Made by a program: the position numbers and the translations under genes. The notes under the pieces are model-generated. The model was not told the DNA's origin. It searched no databases and saw nothing but the letters and a program-made list of their open reading frames with translations. Positions 23,862-32,248 of a stretch of DNA of 43,089 nt are shown here, piece after piece. Source of the DNA: Desulforapulum autotrophicum (lineage in GTDB: Bacteria; Desulfobacterota; Desulfobacteria; Desulfobacterales; Desulfolunaceae); contig DYJE01000040.1 of NCBI GenBank assembly GCA_020723285.1, forward strand, positions 1 through 43,089, written 5' to 3'. How positions within the stretch are numbered: position 1 is the stretch's first letter; each line of letters opens with the position of its first letter.

Positions 23862-25589
23862 TTACAATTCGTCGACGATCACCACACGAAATCCCAGATT
23901 GATGTATTTAAGACCCTGGGCCATTCGCCGTCGCGCCGCAGCCCGGCACCTCCTGGCGTCCAGATTGAAAGCACCACCCCGTACCGCCCGCTCCATGACA
24001 TGGCGATTGGGGACATCGACGCTTCTGCTGGCTTTCTTGTAGGCATCTTCATCGAAATAGTCGCCGCACCACTCCATCACGTTGCCGCACATATCGTACA
24101 ATCCCAGACCGTTGGGCTTCTTGAGCCCCACTTCCTGGGTGGAATGATTGCTGTTGTCTTTGAACCAGCACACATCCCCGATATCGTTTCCCCCGGCGTA
24201 CACCTCGTCCTTCCCGCCACTTCTGGCTGAAAACTCCCACTGACTTTCCGAGGGCAGTGTAAAAACCCCTCCGCTTTTGGGATGTTCATTGAATTTCGTG
24301 AGGAATCGCTGAACCTCGTCCCACGAAATCTGCTCGACTGGATGATCGGGAGTTTTGACAAAATGGGAAGGATTACTGCCCATGACCGCTTTCCACTGCA
24401 TCTGGGTCACCGGATACCGGCCCATCCAGAAACCGGCCACATGGACATCGTGGGCCGGTTTTTCATGTTCGTAAGCCAGAGGGTCCTGGTCGTCACAGCC
24501 CATTTTGAACGTCCCGCCGGCAACCCAGATGAACTCCATGCCGGTCCGGGGCTCTTTCCATGTCTTCAAAGGCTCTTTCAACACATCCGACACGGTCCGG
24601 GCCGCCCGTTCCGTTTTTCGCAATCCCATATCCAGAGTCGCGGACAGCTCCTCCTCCTTCCTGGGCACCGCTTCCAACGGTTTTGTTTTCCGGGTTTTGA
24701 GCACAGGCAATGGCCTTGAGGAAACCTCATCGATCCTGTCAAGCCTCTGCACGATTTCCTCAAAACTTCCGGGCCTGTCCAGGGCGTCAAACGACAGACA
24801 CTGGAGAATCAGTTCATGGACATCGGCGGGAACGGACGGATTGTCGTATGTGATGCCGTTTTCCTTGATCTGGCGGATCCGTTCGATGAAATCTTCTTTC
24901 TCGTAGGGCAGCTGGCCTTCCCAGATGTAATAGGCCACAAGTCCATAGGAATACACGGCTGAAAAAAGACTGGGTCGTTCGCCCTTGAGCACCAGTTCCG
25001 GTGCCGACCAGTTGGGCGTGAACTGGGCGTTGGTGATGGTGGACACGCTGCTGAGTCGTTTGAGTCCGCCAAGATCTCCGATGACCAGCCTGTTGTCTTC
25101 GCTGAGAAGAAGATTGGAGGGTTTGAAATCCGTCAGGAGGTAGCTGCTTCGCCCGCCCCTGGACAGACGTTCCAGAACCCTTGCAAGGGACTTCATGTAA
25201 AACAGCGCCTCTCCGCAGGATACGGGAAAACGGTCGATGACGTAATCGTGGAGGTTGACGGGACACAGCTCCATCAGAATCACCAGATGGGCTTCCGCCT
25301 CTTTTTTGGACACATGCTTGTCCACCAGATGGAAGTCGTATACCCCGATAACACCGTCGCCCTTGATGGATTCGTAATACTCGCGCACGGCGTGAAAATC
25401 CTGGGAAACCTTGGTGTCGAGATCGGTTTCCGTTTTATACAGCCGTGAGCGTTCCACACGGATGGGAACAACTTTTACGGCGCGCTCCTTGAACGGATCT
25501 CTGACCTTGAAAACACTGCCGTGAATCCCTTCGCCGATTTTATCCACGATCTCGTATGTCGGCAGACATTTCGCGATAATATCCTTCAT
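23862..25589 (-). CDS. Ser/Thr kinase fused to FGE-like domain
   Basis: This 575-residue protein has a kinase domain at about 10-285. It contains the glycine loop IGEGIHGSVFKV, Lys39 in AVKVV, TDFKPSN with catalytic Asp154 and Asn159, Asp172 in GDLGG, and WSAPE. HRD is replaced by LTD and DFG by DLG, so it is a non-RD kinase and possibly of altered activity. A linker to about 345 precedes a sulfatase-modifying-factor (FGE) domain with WVAGGTFKMG, PVTQMQWKAVMG, LPSESQWEFSAR and GLYDMCGNVMEWCGDYF. In RRCRAAAR the position of the second active cysteine of true FGE appears to be Ala, so oxidase activity is unlikely. ATG 25589 has GGGGAG nearby. The phosphatase gene precedes it by 25 bases. Confidence 0.88.
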   Translation of the reverse strand: MKDIIAKCLPTYEIVDKIGEGIHGSVFKVRDPFKERAVKVVPIRVERSRLYKTETDLDTKVSQDFHAVREYYESIKGDGVIGVYDFHLVDKHVSKKEAEAHLVILMELCPVNLHDYVIDRFPVSCGEALFYMKSLARVLERLSRGGRSSYLLTDFKPSNLLLSEDNRLVIGDLGGLKRLSSVSTITNAQFTPNWSAPELVLKGERPSLFSAVYSYGLVAYYIWEGQLPYEKEDFIERIRQIKENGITYDNPSVPADVHELILQCLSFDALDRPGSFEEIVQRLDRIDEVSSRPLPVLKTRKTKPLEAVPRKEEELSATLDMGLRKTERAARTVSDVLKEPLKTWKEPRTGMEFIWVAGGTFKMGCDDQDPLAYEHEKPAHDVHVAGFWMGRYPVTQMQWKAVMGSNPSHFVKTPDHPVEQISWDEVQRFLTKFNEHPKSGGVFTLPSESQWEFSARSGGKDEVYAGGNDIGDVCWFKDNSNHSTQEVGLKKPNGLGLYDMCGNVMEWCGDYFDEDAYKKASRSVDVPNRHVMERAVRGGAFNLDARRCRAAARRRMAQGLKYINLGFRVVIVDEL

Positions 25590-25614
25590 CCACTCTCCCC
25601 GATTCGACACCCGC

Positions 25615-26367
25615 TCACTGCATGATTTCGGTTATGATGTAACTGGTGTTATCCTTCAGTTTGTTCTTTCGTAACGCGGCCATGAGTTTTTCCCCGGCGG
25701 CCACCGGGTCACCGCCCAGGCTCGAAAGAAGCTCATCGTTGCGCATGATATCGGTCACTCCGTCAGAGCAGACCAGATATACGGATTTCCCCACAATATC
25801 CTCTTCGTAGGTGTTCAGCCCGTATTTGTTTTTCGCTTTGGAAAATGCCGGTCCGATTCCGAAATTCACCACGTTCCTGTACGGGTGATTAAAGGCTTCC
25901 TCTTCGGTGATTAGCCCCTTGTCCACCAGATCCTGAACCAGGGAATGATCCCTCGACACACAGACGATACCCCGGTCATCGATTCTGTAGACCCGGCTGT
26001 CTCCCGCATTGAAAACAATGGCCCTGTTGTTCTTGACCACAAGACCCGCAAGGGTCGTTCCGCTGCCTCTGGGCAGAAGATCCGCCGACGATGTCTGAAC
26101 AAGGTCCACGATGGTCTGAAGGCTGCTCCCAGAAAAATCCACAAGATCCACGATGCCGCTGAGTTTTTCACACACAAAGCGGCTGGCTTCCTCCCCGGCG
26201 TCATGGCCGCCCATCCCGTCACACACAGCCATGAGAATCAGATCCGATTCGTAACTCGACGCATTTGTCAGCCGTTCTTCCTGAAACACATGATTTTCAA
26301 CAAGAACGCAATCTTCCTGCCCGGAGCGTGGTCCTACATCCATCACACATACATATCTGCACTTCAT
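25615..26367 (-). CDS. PP2C-type protein phosphatase
   Basis: This 250-residue metal-dependent Ser/Thr phosphatase has the PP2C motifs RSGQEDCVLV, MAVCDGMGGHDAGEEAS, GSGTTLAGLVVKN, FNAGDSRVYRI, VSRDHSLVQDLVD and YLVCSDGVTDIM. AAGGAAG precedes ATG 26367. The kinase-FGE gene follows after 25 bases, so the pair is a kinase/phosphatase switch acting on a shared target. PppA/PpkA pairs in type VI secretion are one parallel, and a T6SS island lies about 11 kb away, but this locus is not physically joined to it. Confidence 0.92.
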   Translation of the reverse strand: MKCRYVCVMDVGPRSGQEDCVLVENHVFQEERLTNASSYESDLILMAVCDGMGGHDAGEEASRFVCEKLSGIVDLVDFSGSSLQTIVDLVQTSSADLLPRGSGTTLAGLVVKNNRAIVFNAGDSRVYRIDDRGIVCVSRDHSLVQDLVDKGLITEEEAFNHPYRNVVNFGIGPAFSKAKNKYGLNTYEEDIVGKSVYLVCSDGVTDIMRNDELLSSLGGDPVAAGEKLMAALRKNKLKDNTSYIITEIMQ

Positions 26368-26593
26368 TATGGGCTTCCTTGGAATTGTAAGATATCACCG
26401 GTTGACTAGATTGACTTAAACATCTCCTGCGAAACCGGATACGGCTCCCGCTGTTTTCAAGGCCCCCTCACCTTGTGTATTAATCTGTTTGAAGTGATAC
26501 CTTTTTCTGATATATGGAGATTACATAGGCTTATGGCAAGATACAAGTTTTATTTTATAACCGGCATAAAAAACAGCGGACTTACAACACCAC

Positions 26594-27109
26594 ATGAACG
26601 GACATGAAGACGGCATGGAAGAAAACGGCGACCGCCACGAAAAAAGCAGAACACGCATCAAGAATGAGGACCGGGAACTCCAGAAACTGGGCGAAAGGCT
26701 TCTGACCCTCAGTCATAGCCAGCTCGCGGGCATCGATATCCCCCAGGAACTCAGGGAGGCCGTTATCGAAGCAGGCAAGCTGAAGTCACGGGAAGCGAAA
26801 CACCGCCATGCCCAGTACATCGGAACGATCATGCGGAACCTGGACCCCTCTCCGATCATCAGGGCCTTCGAGCTCCTTGACGCCGGTGTTTCCCTGTCGA
26901 AAAAAAAGGAGACCACCGCCGATGCCTGGATGAAAAACCTGATGGAGGACGACAGCGCCGTGGAAATGATCGTCGCGCGGAATCCCGAAACGGACCGCCA
27001 GAAACTTCGCCAGCTGACCCGGAACGTGAAAAAAGCTCCCGAAGGACGTGAGAAAGAAAAACTGAAAAAGCACCTTCTCCGCTACCTTCATGAACTTTCC
27101 GAAAACTGA
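26594..27109 (+). CDS. darP: Ribosome-associated protein DarP (YjgA, DUF615)
   Basis: This 171-residue protein belongs to the DUF615/YjgA family, named DarP, which associates with the 50S subunit during assembly. Family features are the charged N-terminus, RELQKLGERLLTLSHSQLAGI, LREAVIEAGKLKSREAKHRHAQYIGTI, the mid DPSPIIRAFELL and the C-terminal DRQKLRQLTRNVKKAPEG with RYLHELSEN. The first ATG at 26594 lacks a clear ribosome binding site. ATG 26615 is an alternative. A nucleotidyltransferase and EfpL follow at 32 and 25 bases, suggesting one transcript with two translation-linked genes. Confidence 0.88.
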   Translation: MNGHEDGMEENGDRHEKSRTRIKNEDRELQKLGERLLTLSHSQLAGIDIPQELREAVIEAGKLKSREAKHRHAQYIGTIMRNLDPSPIIRAFELLDAGVSLSKKKETTADAWMKNLMEDDSAVEMIVARNPETDRQKLRQLTRNVKKAPEGREKEKLKKHLLRYLHELSEN

Positions 27110-27141
27110 TCCCTTAAAACTCAACATCATGCGAGACCCTC

Positions 27142-28293
27142 ATGAAACAACCGCGATTCAAGTCCATTGAAACGCCCGAACTGAAAGGCCTGCTTTTGTG
27201 TTCCAGACGCAACCTGTCAGGACCGGACAAGGAAGCCTTCGCTGAACTGATAAAAAACCCGTTCGACTGGCAGCGGTTTATCCGTCTTGCCAGGGAGCAC
27301 AGGCTTTTCCCATCTGTTCATGAAACGCTGAAAAAACACTTCGGACCGGAAATACCCGAGGATGTTCTTCAGGCGTTTGAATCCATGCACAAGCGGCATA
27401 TTCATAAATGCATGACGAACATGGCCGCCGCCTTTCGCATTTCAGACCTTCTGAACGAGAACGGCATCGACCACCTGTTCCTCAAAGGATTCGCCCTTTC
27501 CCAGATTCTATACGGTTCTCCCTGCGCCCGTTACGCGGGCGACATTGACCTGATCGTTCATGACACCCAGTTTCACAAAACGACACGCATCCTTGAAGAC
27601 AAGGGATACCAGCAGACATACAGCGGCACAGAACTGACAGAGGCGAACAGGAATTCTTTTCTGGAAAATGTCCACCACCTGTCATACCGATGCCCGGCCA
27701 CAGGGGCGTCCATCGAGCTGCATTACCGGTTCATCGATATTCCTGAGTGTTTTCCCTTTGACTTCGCACAGGCCTGGCATCAGAAAAGAATCGTCACTGT
27801 TCAGGGCGTCAGACTCCCCGTGATGGGGCTTCGCCACACCCTGATCCACCTGACCTTTCACGGCTCGAAACATTTCTGGAAAAGGCTGTTCTGGCTCAAA
27901 GATATTGTGGATTATTTCGATGGCTGCCTGAAGCTGGATCAGCAAGCATTCTTCGAAGATATGATATCGCTTAACCTTTTACGGCCTGCGGCGGAAATGC
28001 TGCTTTTGAAAACGCTGTTCTCCGGCTCCGACTGCCCGGAATACGTCTTGCGTAACACCACCCAGGACTGGTTCCTCAGATCGGTCCCCGTAATGACGGA
28101 CCTTCACCTCAAAAATCCCGACGGGGCTTTGGCTCTTGTTCTGTTCTACTTTCACAGTGTGTTTATGCACAAGAACATCCGATATTCCCGCCTGACCGTG
28201 AAGAAAATCCTTCTTGCGAAATACAGCGTCAAAACATACAACCCCGGCAACCGATCAAAGTTTCTGAAAGCCATTTCGCATCGGATCCGTTAA
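27142..28293 (+). CDS. Nucleotidyltransferase family protein (NTP_transf_5-like)
   Basis: This 383-residue protein has DHLFLKGFALSQILYGSPCARYAGDIDLIVHD. LKG, the Arg-Tyr and the DIDLIV aspartates are the nucleotidyltransferase signature of the PF14907-type family. SIELHYRFIDI and HTLIHLTFHGSKHFWKRLFWLKDIVD follow in the usual order. Such proteins are often found near peptide-modification or polysaccharide genes and their substrates are largely unknown. Here the neighbours are darP and efpL, which is an unusual setting. Translation signals are weak (GAGACCCTC before ATG). No transferred-DNA signature is obvious. Confidence 0.8.
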   Translation: MKQPRFKSIETPELKGLLLCSRRNLSGPDKEAFAELIKNPFDWQRFIRLAREHRLFPSVHETLKKHFGPEIPEDVLQAFESMHKRHIHKCMTNMAAAFRISDLLNENGIDHLFLKGFALSQILYGSPCARYAGDIDLIVHDTQFHKTTRILEDKGYQQTYSGTELTEANRNSFLENVHHLSYRCPATGASIELHYRFIDIPECFPFDFAQAWHQKRIVTVQGVRLPVMGLRHTLIHLTFHGSKHFWKRLFWLKDIVDYFDGCLKLDQQAFFEDMISLNLLRPAAEMLLLKTLFSGSDCPEYVLRNTTQDWFLRSVPVMTDLHLKNPDGALALVLFYFHSVFMHKNIRYSRLTVKKILLAKYSVKTYNPGNRSKFLKAISHRIR

Positions 28294-28318
28294 CCTCATT
28301 AATAACCAAGGAAAAAAC

Positions 28319-28885
28319 ATGAAAGCGTCACAACTTAAAAAAGGCAACGTGATCAGCATCAACGGAGCCCCTTACAAAGTCAAAGATATCGATGTTTCAA
28401 CCCCCACAGCCCGGGGCGGCAACACCCTGTACCGGGTAAAATTCTACGGGGTGACCACAGGCCAGAACCTCGATCAGTCGTTCAAAAGCAACGACATCCT
28501 GGAAGAACTGACCCTGGACAAACGGGTGATCACCTTTCTTTACAGCGATCCTGAAAACTATCATTTCATGGACAGTGAAAGTTACGAGCAGTACAGTCTT
28601 TCGCCGGATCAGCTGGAAGGGCAGAAAGATTATCTGGTGGAAAACATGGAAGGGCTTTTCGCGCTGCTGCTCAACGGGGAAATCATCGCCATTGAAATCC
28701 CGGCTGCCGTGGATCTTGAGATCGTCGAAACGGCTCCCATGATCAAGGGGGCCACAGCCACAAGCCGGAGCAAGCCCGCGACGCTGAACAACGGCCATGT
28801 GGTTCTTGTTCCGGAGTACATGGCCCCCGGTGACCGTGTCCGGGTCAACACCGAAACAGGAAAATTCATGGCCCGGTCAAAATAA
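28319..28885 (+). CDS. efpL: Elongation factor P-like protein EfpL (YeiP)
   Basis: This 188-residue three-domain EF-P paralogue promotes peptide bond formation at polyproline and related stalls. The N-terminal KOW-like domain has STPTARGGNTLYRVKFY. The loop carries Arg32 at the tip, as in Escherichia coli YeiP (STPSGRAG), rather than the modified Lys of EF-P. The remaining blocks (RVITFLYSDPENYHFMDSE, ALLLNGEIIAIEIPAAVDL, IVETAPMIKGATATSRSKPA, VPEYMAPGDRVRVNT) match YeiP closely. AAGGA precedes ATG 28319. It is downstream of darP and the nucleotidyltransferase. The GGDEF gene converges with it 13 bases further on. Confidence 0.95.
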   Translation: MKASQLKKGNVISINGAPYKVKDIDVSTPTARGGNTLYRVKFYGVTTGQNLDQSFKSNDILEELTLDKRVITFLYSDPENYHFMDSESYEQYSLSPDQLEGQKDYLVENMEGLFALLLNGEIIAIEIPAAVDLEIVETAPMIKGATATSRSKPATLNNGHVVLVPEYMAPGDRVRVNTETGKFMARSK

Positions 28886-28898
28886 AGACCTTGTTTAA

Positions 28899-30017
28899 TC
28901 AGTCCCCGATCAAAACCGGATCGTCAATTTCCACCCGGTTACGGCCTTTTTCCTTGGCTCTGTATAGCGCCCGGTCCGCACGGGCCAGAAGAAGATCCGG
29001 CGTTCCCTGGGCATCCGGGGAACAGGACGCCACACCGAAACTCATGGTGGTGCGGAGGGTTGCACCGTCAAACAGGACTTTATGATCTGACACCTGACGC
29101 CTCAGGGATTCGGTCATCTGGAGGGCGTCTGTGTCATCAAGACCGGACAGGAGTATGACGAATTCCTCGCCACCATACCTGGCCACAATGTCCGTGTCGC
29201 GCTTGAACTTGTTTCTCAGGACCCGTCCCAGACTGATCAGGTATTCATCCCCGGCAATATGGCCGTGGGTGTCGTTCACATCCTTGAAATAATCGATGTC
29301 GCAGATGATAAGGGTCAGCGATGTCTTGTCTCGGCTCGCCCTTTTCCATTCAAATTCAAAAATCTCGCTGAAATACCGCCGGTTGTACAGATGAGTCAAC
29401 GGATCCGTATGACTTATGCGCTTCAGCTCCACGGTCCGTTCCTTGAGTTTGGCCTCGTTTTCCAGGGCGTCCCAGTATTCCCTGCATCCCCTTAACGTCA
29501 GCAGAACCAGGTAAATGGAGTAAAGAAGAAGCATGAACGCGAGCCCCCTGTCCGTTCCCCGGTACAAAAGCGTGGCTGCGGGAGGCATGAGCATCATGAA
29601 ATTGAATATGACTGAAAGCCTCCGCTCGGGGATGAAGGCCACCACCCCGCCGGAACACAGCCCGGCGGAACAGATCGCCACCAGCATTTTGGCTTTGTAC
29701 TCATTGTCATTGCTTATGAAATATGCGAAGCTGCCGCCCCAGGCTCCTGCTGTGGCCAGCACCGTCGCGATAAAAATGACCGTATTCATCCGCTCGCTGA
29801 ATTCTTCAAGGCTGTCGAAAAGTAAAAGATGAATGCACCGGATGATACACACCCCGTTGATCATCAGAAGAAAGGAGAGGGAAAAGGAAGGATTCCTGAA
29901 ATAATACCCTTCCTCGTAGACGATGACGAACGAAAGAATCATGTAAATCACGATTCCGATGGACGACCGGCGTTTCAGGTCATGGAGGACTCTGCTGTTC
30001 AACTCATATCGTTTCAA
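28899..30017 (-). CDS. Membrane diguanylate cyclase (GGDEF)
   Basis: This 372-residue protein has about five or six hydrophobic helices in residues 20-185. A short coiled segment (ALENEAKLKERTVELKR) follows, then a GGDEF domain from about 205: HTDPLTHLYNRRYF, DIDYFKDVNDTHGHIAGD, and the catalytic RYGGEEFVILLSG. RDTD lies five residues before GGEEF, so the allosteric product-binding I-site (RxxD) is intact. It makes cyclic di-GMP. The apparent start is TTG 30017, with an in-frame stop upstream and only a weak GGG box. No better ATG precedes the first membrane helix. It converges with efpL. Confidence 0.92.
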   Translation of the reverse strand: MKRYELNSRVLHDLKRRSSIGIVIYMILSFVIVYEEGYYFRNPSFSLSFLLMINGVCIIRCIHLLLFDSLEEFSERMNTVIFIATVLATAGAWGGSFAYFISNDNEYKAKMLVAICSAGLCSGGVVAFIPERRLSVIFNFMMLMPPAATLLYRGTDRGLAFMLLLYSIYLVLLTLRGCREYWDALENEAKLKERTVELKRISHTDPLTHLYNRRYFSEIFEFEWKRASRDKTSLTLIICDIDYFKDVNDTHGHIAGDEYLISLGRVLRNKFKRDTDIVARYGGEEFVILLSGLDDTDALQMTESLRRQVSDHKVLFDGATLRTTMSFGVASCSPDAQGTPDLLLARADRALYRAKEKGRNRVEIDDPVLIGD

Positions 30018-30150
30018 TCGCGCTTATGCCCTTTATTCAATCGAAAAAACCTGCCCGCTTACGTTTCCTGAACATTTCCAGCGGTGTCCCTGGCGATCCC
30101 TCCAGGCCATAGCCTTCAGGCTAAAGATTAAAATGATACAACCCGCATCG

Positions 30151-30369
30151 AATCCCAACGGGATTCCTTACATAGCCCAGGGTTGCGGCTACGCCGCTAC
30201 CCTGGGCTCACCGTCGAACACCCCCAACCCCAAAGGGGTTGCGTCCGGACAAGGGCGATTCATTGACATGTTACGCAACCCCGTTGGGGTTGAAAACCAT
30301 CACCTGCAATATCCCAGGGTGGCGGCTTTCGCCGCAACCCTGGGCTTTATGCCGCAGCCCCGTTGGGGC
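30151..30369. repeat. Composite CCCAACGGGG / CCCAGGGT element, copy 2
   Basis: It holds TCCCAACGGGA, a long hairpin at 30176-30206, paired CCCCAAAGGGG and ACCCCGTTGGGGTT palindromes, a second long hairpin at 30313-30344 and a closing GCCCCGTTGGGGC. The modules mirror copy 1 (9611-9830) in reverse orientation. It lies in the 517-base gap between the diguanylate cyclase and hydrolase genes. The other bases in that gap show no gene, only a short GCC-containing approach to the hydrolase ribosome binding site. Confidence 0.85.
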
Positions 30370-30534
30370 AAAAAAAATGATTTTTGCCTTTAGCCTGACG
30401 GCTATGCCCTCCAGGCGTCCGTCCTATAAAAATTCCCTTGCTGTCCGGCCTGAAGTTTGTCATGAACAGACATTCATGACGCGGCCTTAAAGGTCCGCCT
30501 GCTTGTCCAAACCCCATGCCAAGGGAGCCGTCTT

Positions 30535-31311
30535 ATGCCGATACTTAAAAAAGGGCCGTTCGAATACTCCACCTGCAACGGCACGTTCAACACCTCAAAA
30601 CCTGACATTCTCTTCATCCACGGGGCCGCATTGTCCAAAGAACTCTGGACCGCACAGATTCAGAGCCTCGGGGACGTGTCAAATCCGGTGGCCGTCGACC
30701 TGCCGGGACACGGGGGTAGCGAAGGTCCCGGAAAAAACACCGTAACCGGCTACGCCGGAGATGTGTTCCGTTTCATCACTGAAGCCAATCTTTCCCAAGA
30801 CAACCTGATCCTTTGCGGCATGAGCATGGGCGGGGCGGTGGTCCAGCAGCTTCTGATCGATCATCCCGGCCGTTTCAAAGCGGCTGTTCTCATCAACACC
30901 GGAGCCCGTCTTAAAGTTCTTCCCGCTGTGTTCGATGCCGTAAACCAGGATTTCAAAGCCTTTATCCGGTCCATGCCCGCTTTTTCCCTGTCTCCCATGA
31001 CAGACACCGCGCTGTTCGAATCCCTCATTCTTTCGTTCGCAGGCCGATGCGATGCGGAAACGGCCCTGGGCGATTTTGAGGCCTGCAACAGCTTCGATGT
31101 GATGACCGCAATCCCTGCCGTCTCATGCCCGGTTCTTGTCATCACCGCCGAACACGATGTTTCAACGCCTCCCAAATACGGAGCCTGGCTGAAAGACCAT
31201 CTTCCCCAGTCGAGCCTGATTCAGATCAGTAAAGCCGGGCACCTTTCCATGGTTGAAAAGGCGGATGAAATCAACGAAGCCATCCGGTCATTCGTCACCC
31301 GGCTTCAATAG
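30535..31311 (+). CDS. Alpha/beta-fold hydrolase
   Basis: This 258-residue hydrolase has [14 protein letters not shown] with the oxyanion HG, and [13 protein letters not shown]. The nucleophile elbow is CGMSMGGAV (Ser in GMSMG), the acid is in [11 protein letters not shown], and the catalytic His is in [15 protein letters not shown]. This is the layout of ester or C-C bond hydrolases such as MhpC/BioH types, but the lid between about 140 and 190 gives no specific substrate. GGGAG precedes ATG 30535. Its stop region overlaps the end of the convergent panB gene by seven bases. Confidence 0.88.
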   Translation: MPILKKGPFEYSTCNGTFNTSKPDILFIHGAALSKELWTAQIQSLGDVSNPVAVDLPGHGGSEGPGKNTVTGYAGDVFRFITEANLSQDNLILCGMSMGGAVVQQLLIDHPGRFKAAVLINTGARLKVLPAVFDAVNQDFKAFIRSMPAFSLSPMTDTALFESLILSFAGRCDAETALGDFEACNSFDVMTAIPAVSCPVLVITAEHDVSTPPKYGAWLKDHLPQSSLIQISKAGHLSMVEKADEINEAIRSFVTRLQ

Positions 31312-32093
31312 CAGTGTTCCGATGCCGGAAACGACCCGCCCTGAACCTCGGCGATGAACGCCTTGACCCCGTTCCTGGCCTCTTCGCCCAGGTTGACGTA
31401 TTTCTTGACAAATTTGGGGATGTGCCCCTGATTGATGCCCAGCATGTCGTGCATGACCAGGATCTGCCCGTCACAGGCCGCCCCGGCACCAATGCCGATG
31501 GTGGGGATGCGAAGGGCCCGGGTGACGGCTTCGGCGATGTTCGAAGGAATCCCTTCGAGAACCACGGAAAACGCTCCGGCGTCCTCCACAGCTTTGGCGT
31601 CGTTCATCAGCCGTTCCTCGTCCCTCTGAACTTTGAATCCCCCCATCTGATGAACGGACTGGGGAGTGAGGCCGATGTGGGCCTGCACGGGAATTCCCGC
31701 CGAGGCCATGGCTTTGATGCGGTCACACACCGAAGCACCGCCTTCCAGCTTGACAGCTGAGGCCCCGGTTTCCTTCAGAAAACGACCGGCGTTTCTCACC
31801 GCGTCCTCCACGCTGATCTGATAGGACATGAACGGCATGTCGCCCACCACCATGGCTCTTTTGCATGCACCGGCCACAATGCGGGTGTGGTAGAGCATCT
31901 CTTCCATGGTGACGTGAAGGGTGCTTGTTCCGCCCTGAATCACCATACCCAGGGAATCCCCCACAAGAATCATGTCGATGCCCGATTCATCGAATATCCG
32001 GGCAAATGGTGCGTCATAGGCAGTCATGGCGGTGATTTTCACACCGTCTTTTTTCATTTTCGCAAGCGTTGAGGTGGTCACTTTAGCATTCAT
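31305..32093 (-). CDS. panB: 3-methyl-2-oxobutanoate hydroxymethyltransferase
   Basis: This 262-residue TIM-barrel enzyme uses 5,10-methylene-tetrahydrofolate and 2-oxoisovalerate to form ketopantoate for pantothenate and CoA. Metal-binding Asp46 is in LVGDSLGM, Asp85 is in [11 protein letters not shown], and [10 protein letters not shown] supplies Lys115 and Glu117. [18 protein letters not shown] and [15 protein letters not shown] are signature blocks. The length is standard. AAAGG lies before ATG 32093. panC and panD are not in the window, so it is detached from the rest of the pathway. Confidence 0.97.
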   Translation of the reverse strand: MNAKVTTSTLAKMKKDGVKITAMTAYDAPFARIFDESGIDMILVGDSLGMVIQGGTSTLHVTMEEMLYHTRIVAGACKRAMVVGDMPFMSYQISVEDAVRNAGRFLKETGASAVKLEGGASVCDRIKAMASAGIPVQAHIGLTPQSVHQMGGFKVQRDEERLMNDAKAVEDAGAFSVVLEGIPSNIAEAVTRALRIPTIGIGAGAACDGQILVMHDMLGINQGHIPKFVKKYVNLGEEARNGVKAFIAEVQGGSFPASEHCY

Positions 32094-32248
32094 GGCCTTT
32101 CCTTTTTTCCTTGAATCGTTATTCAGGTTCCGGAAAACGTATTTTAATTCTATAAATCAACTAGATATATAGAGACGGCTGATTTTTTGATGACTTTAAC
32201 AGAATTTTCACGCCAGATAAATCAATTTTTAGCCGTAAGGGACGCCGA

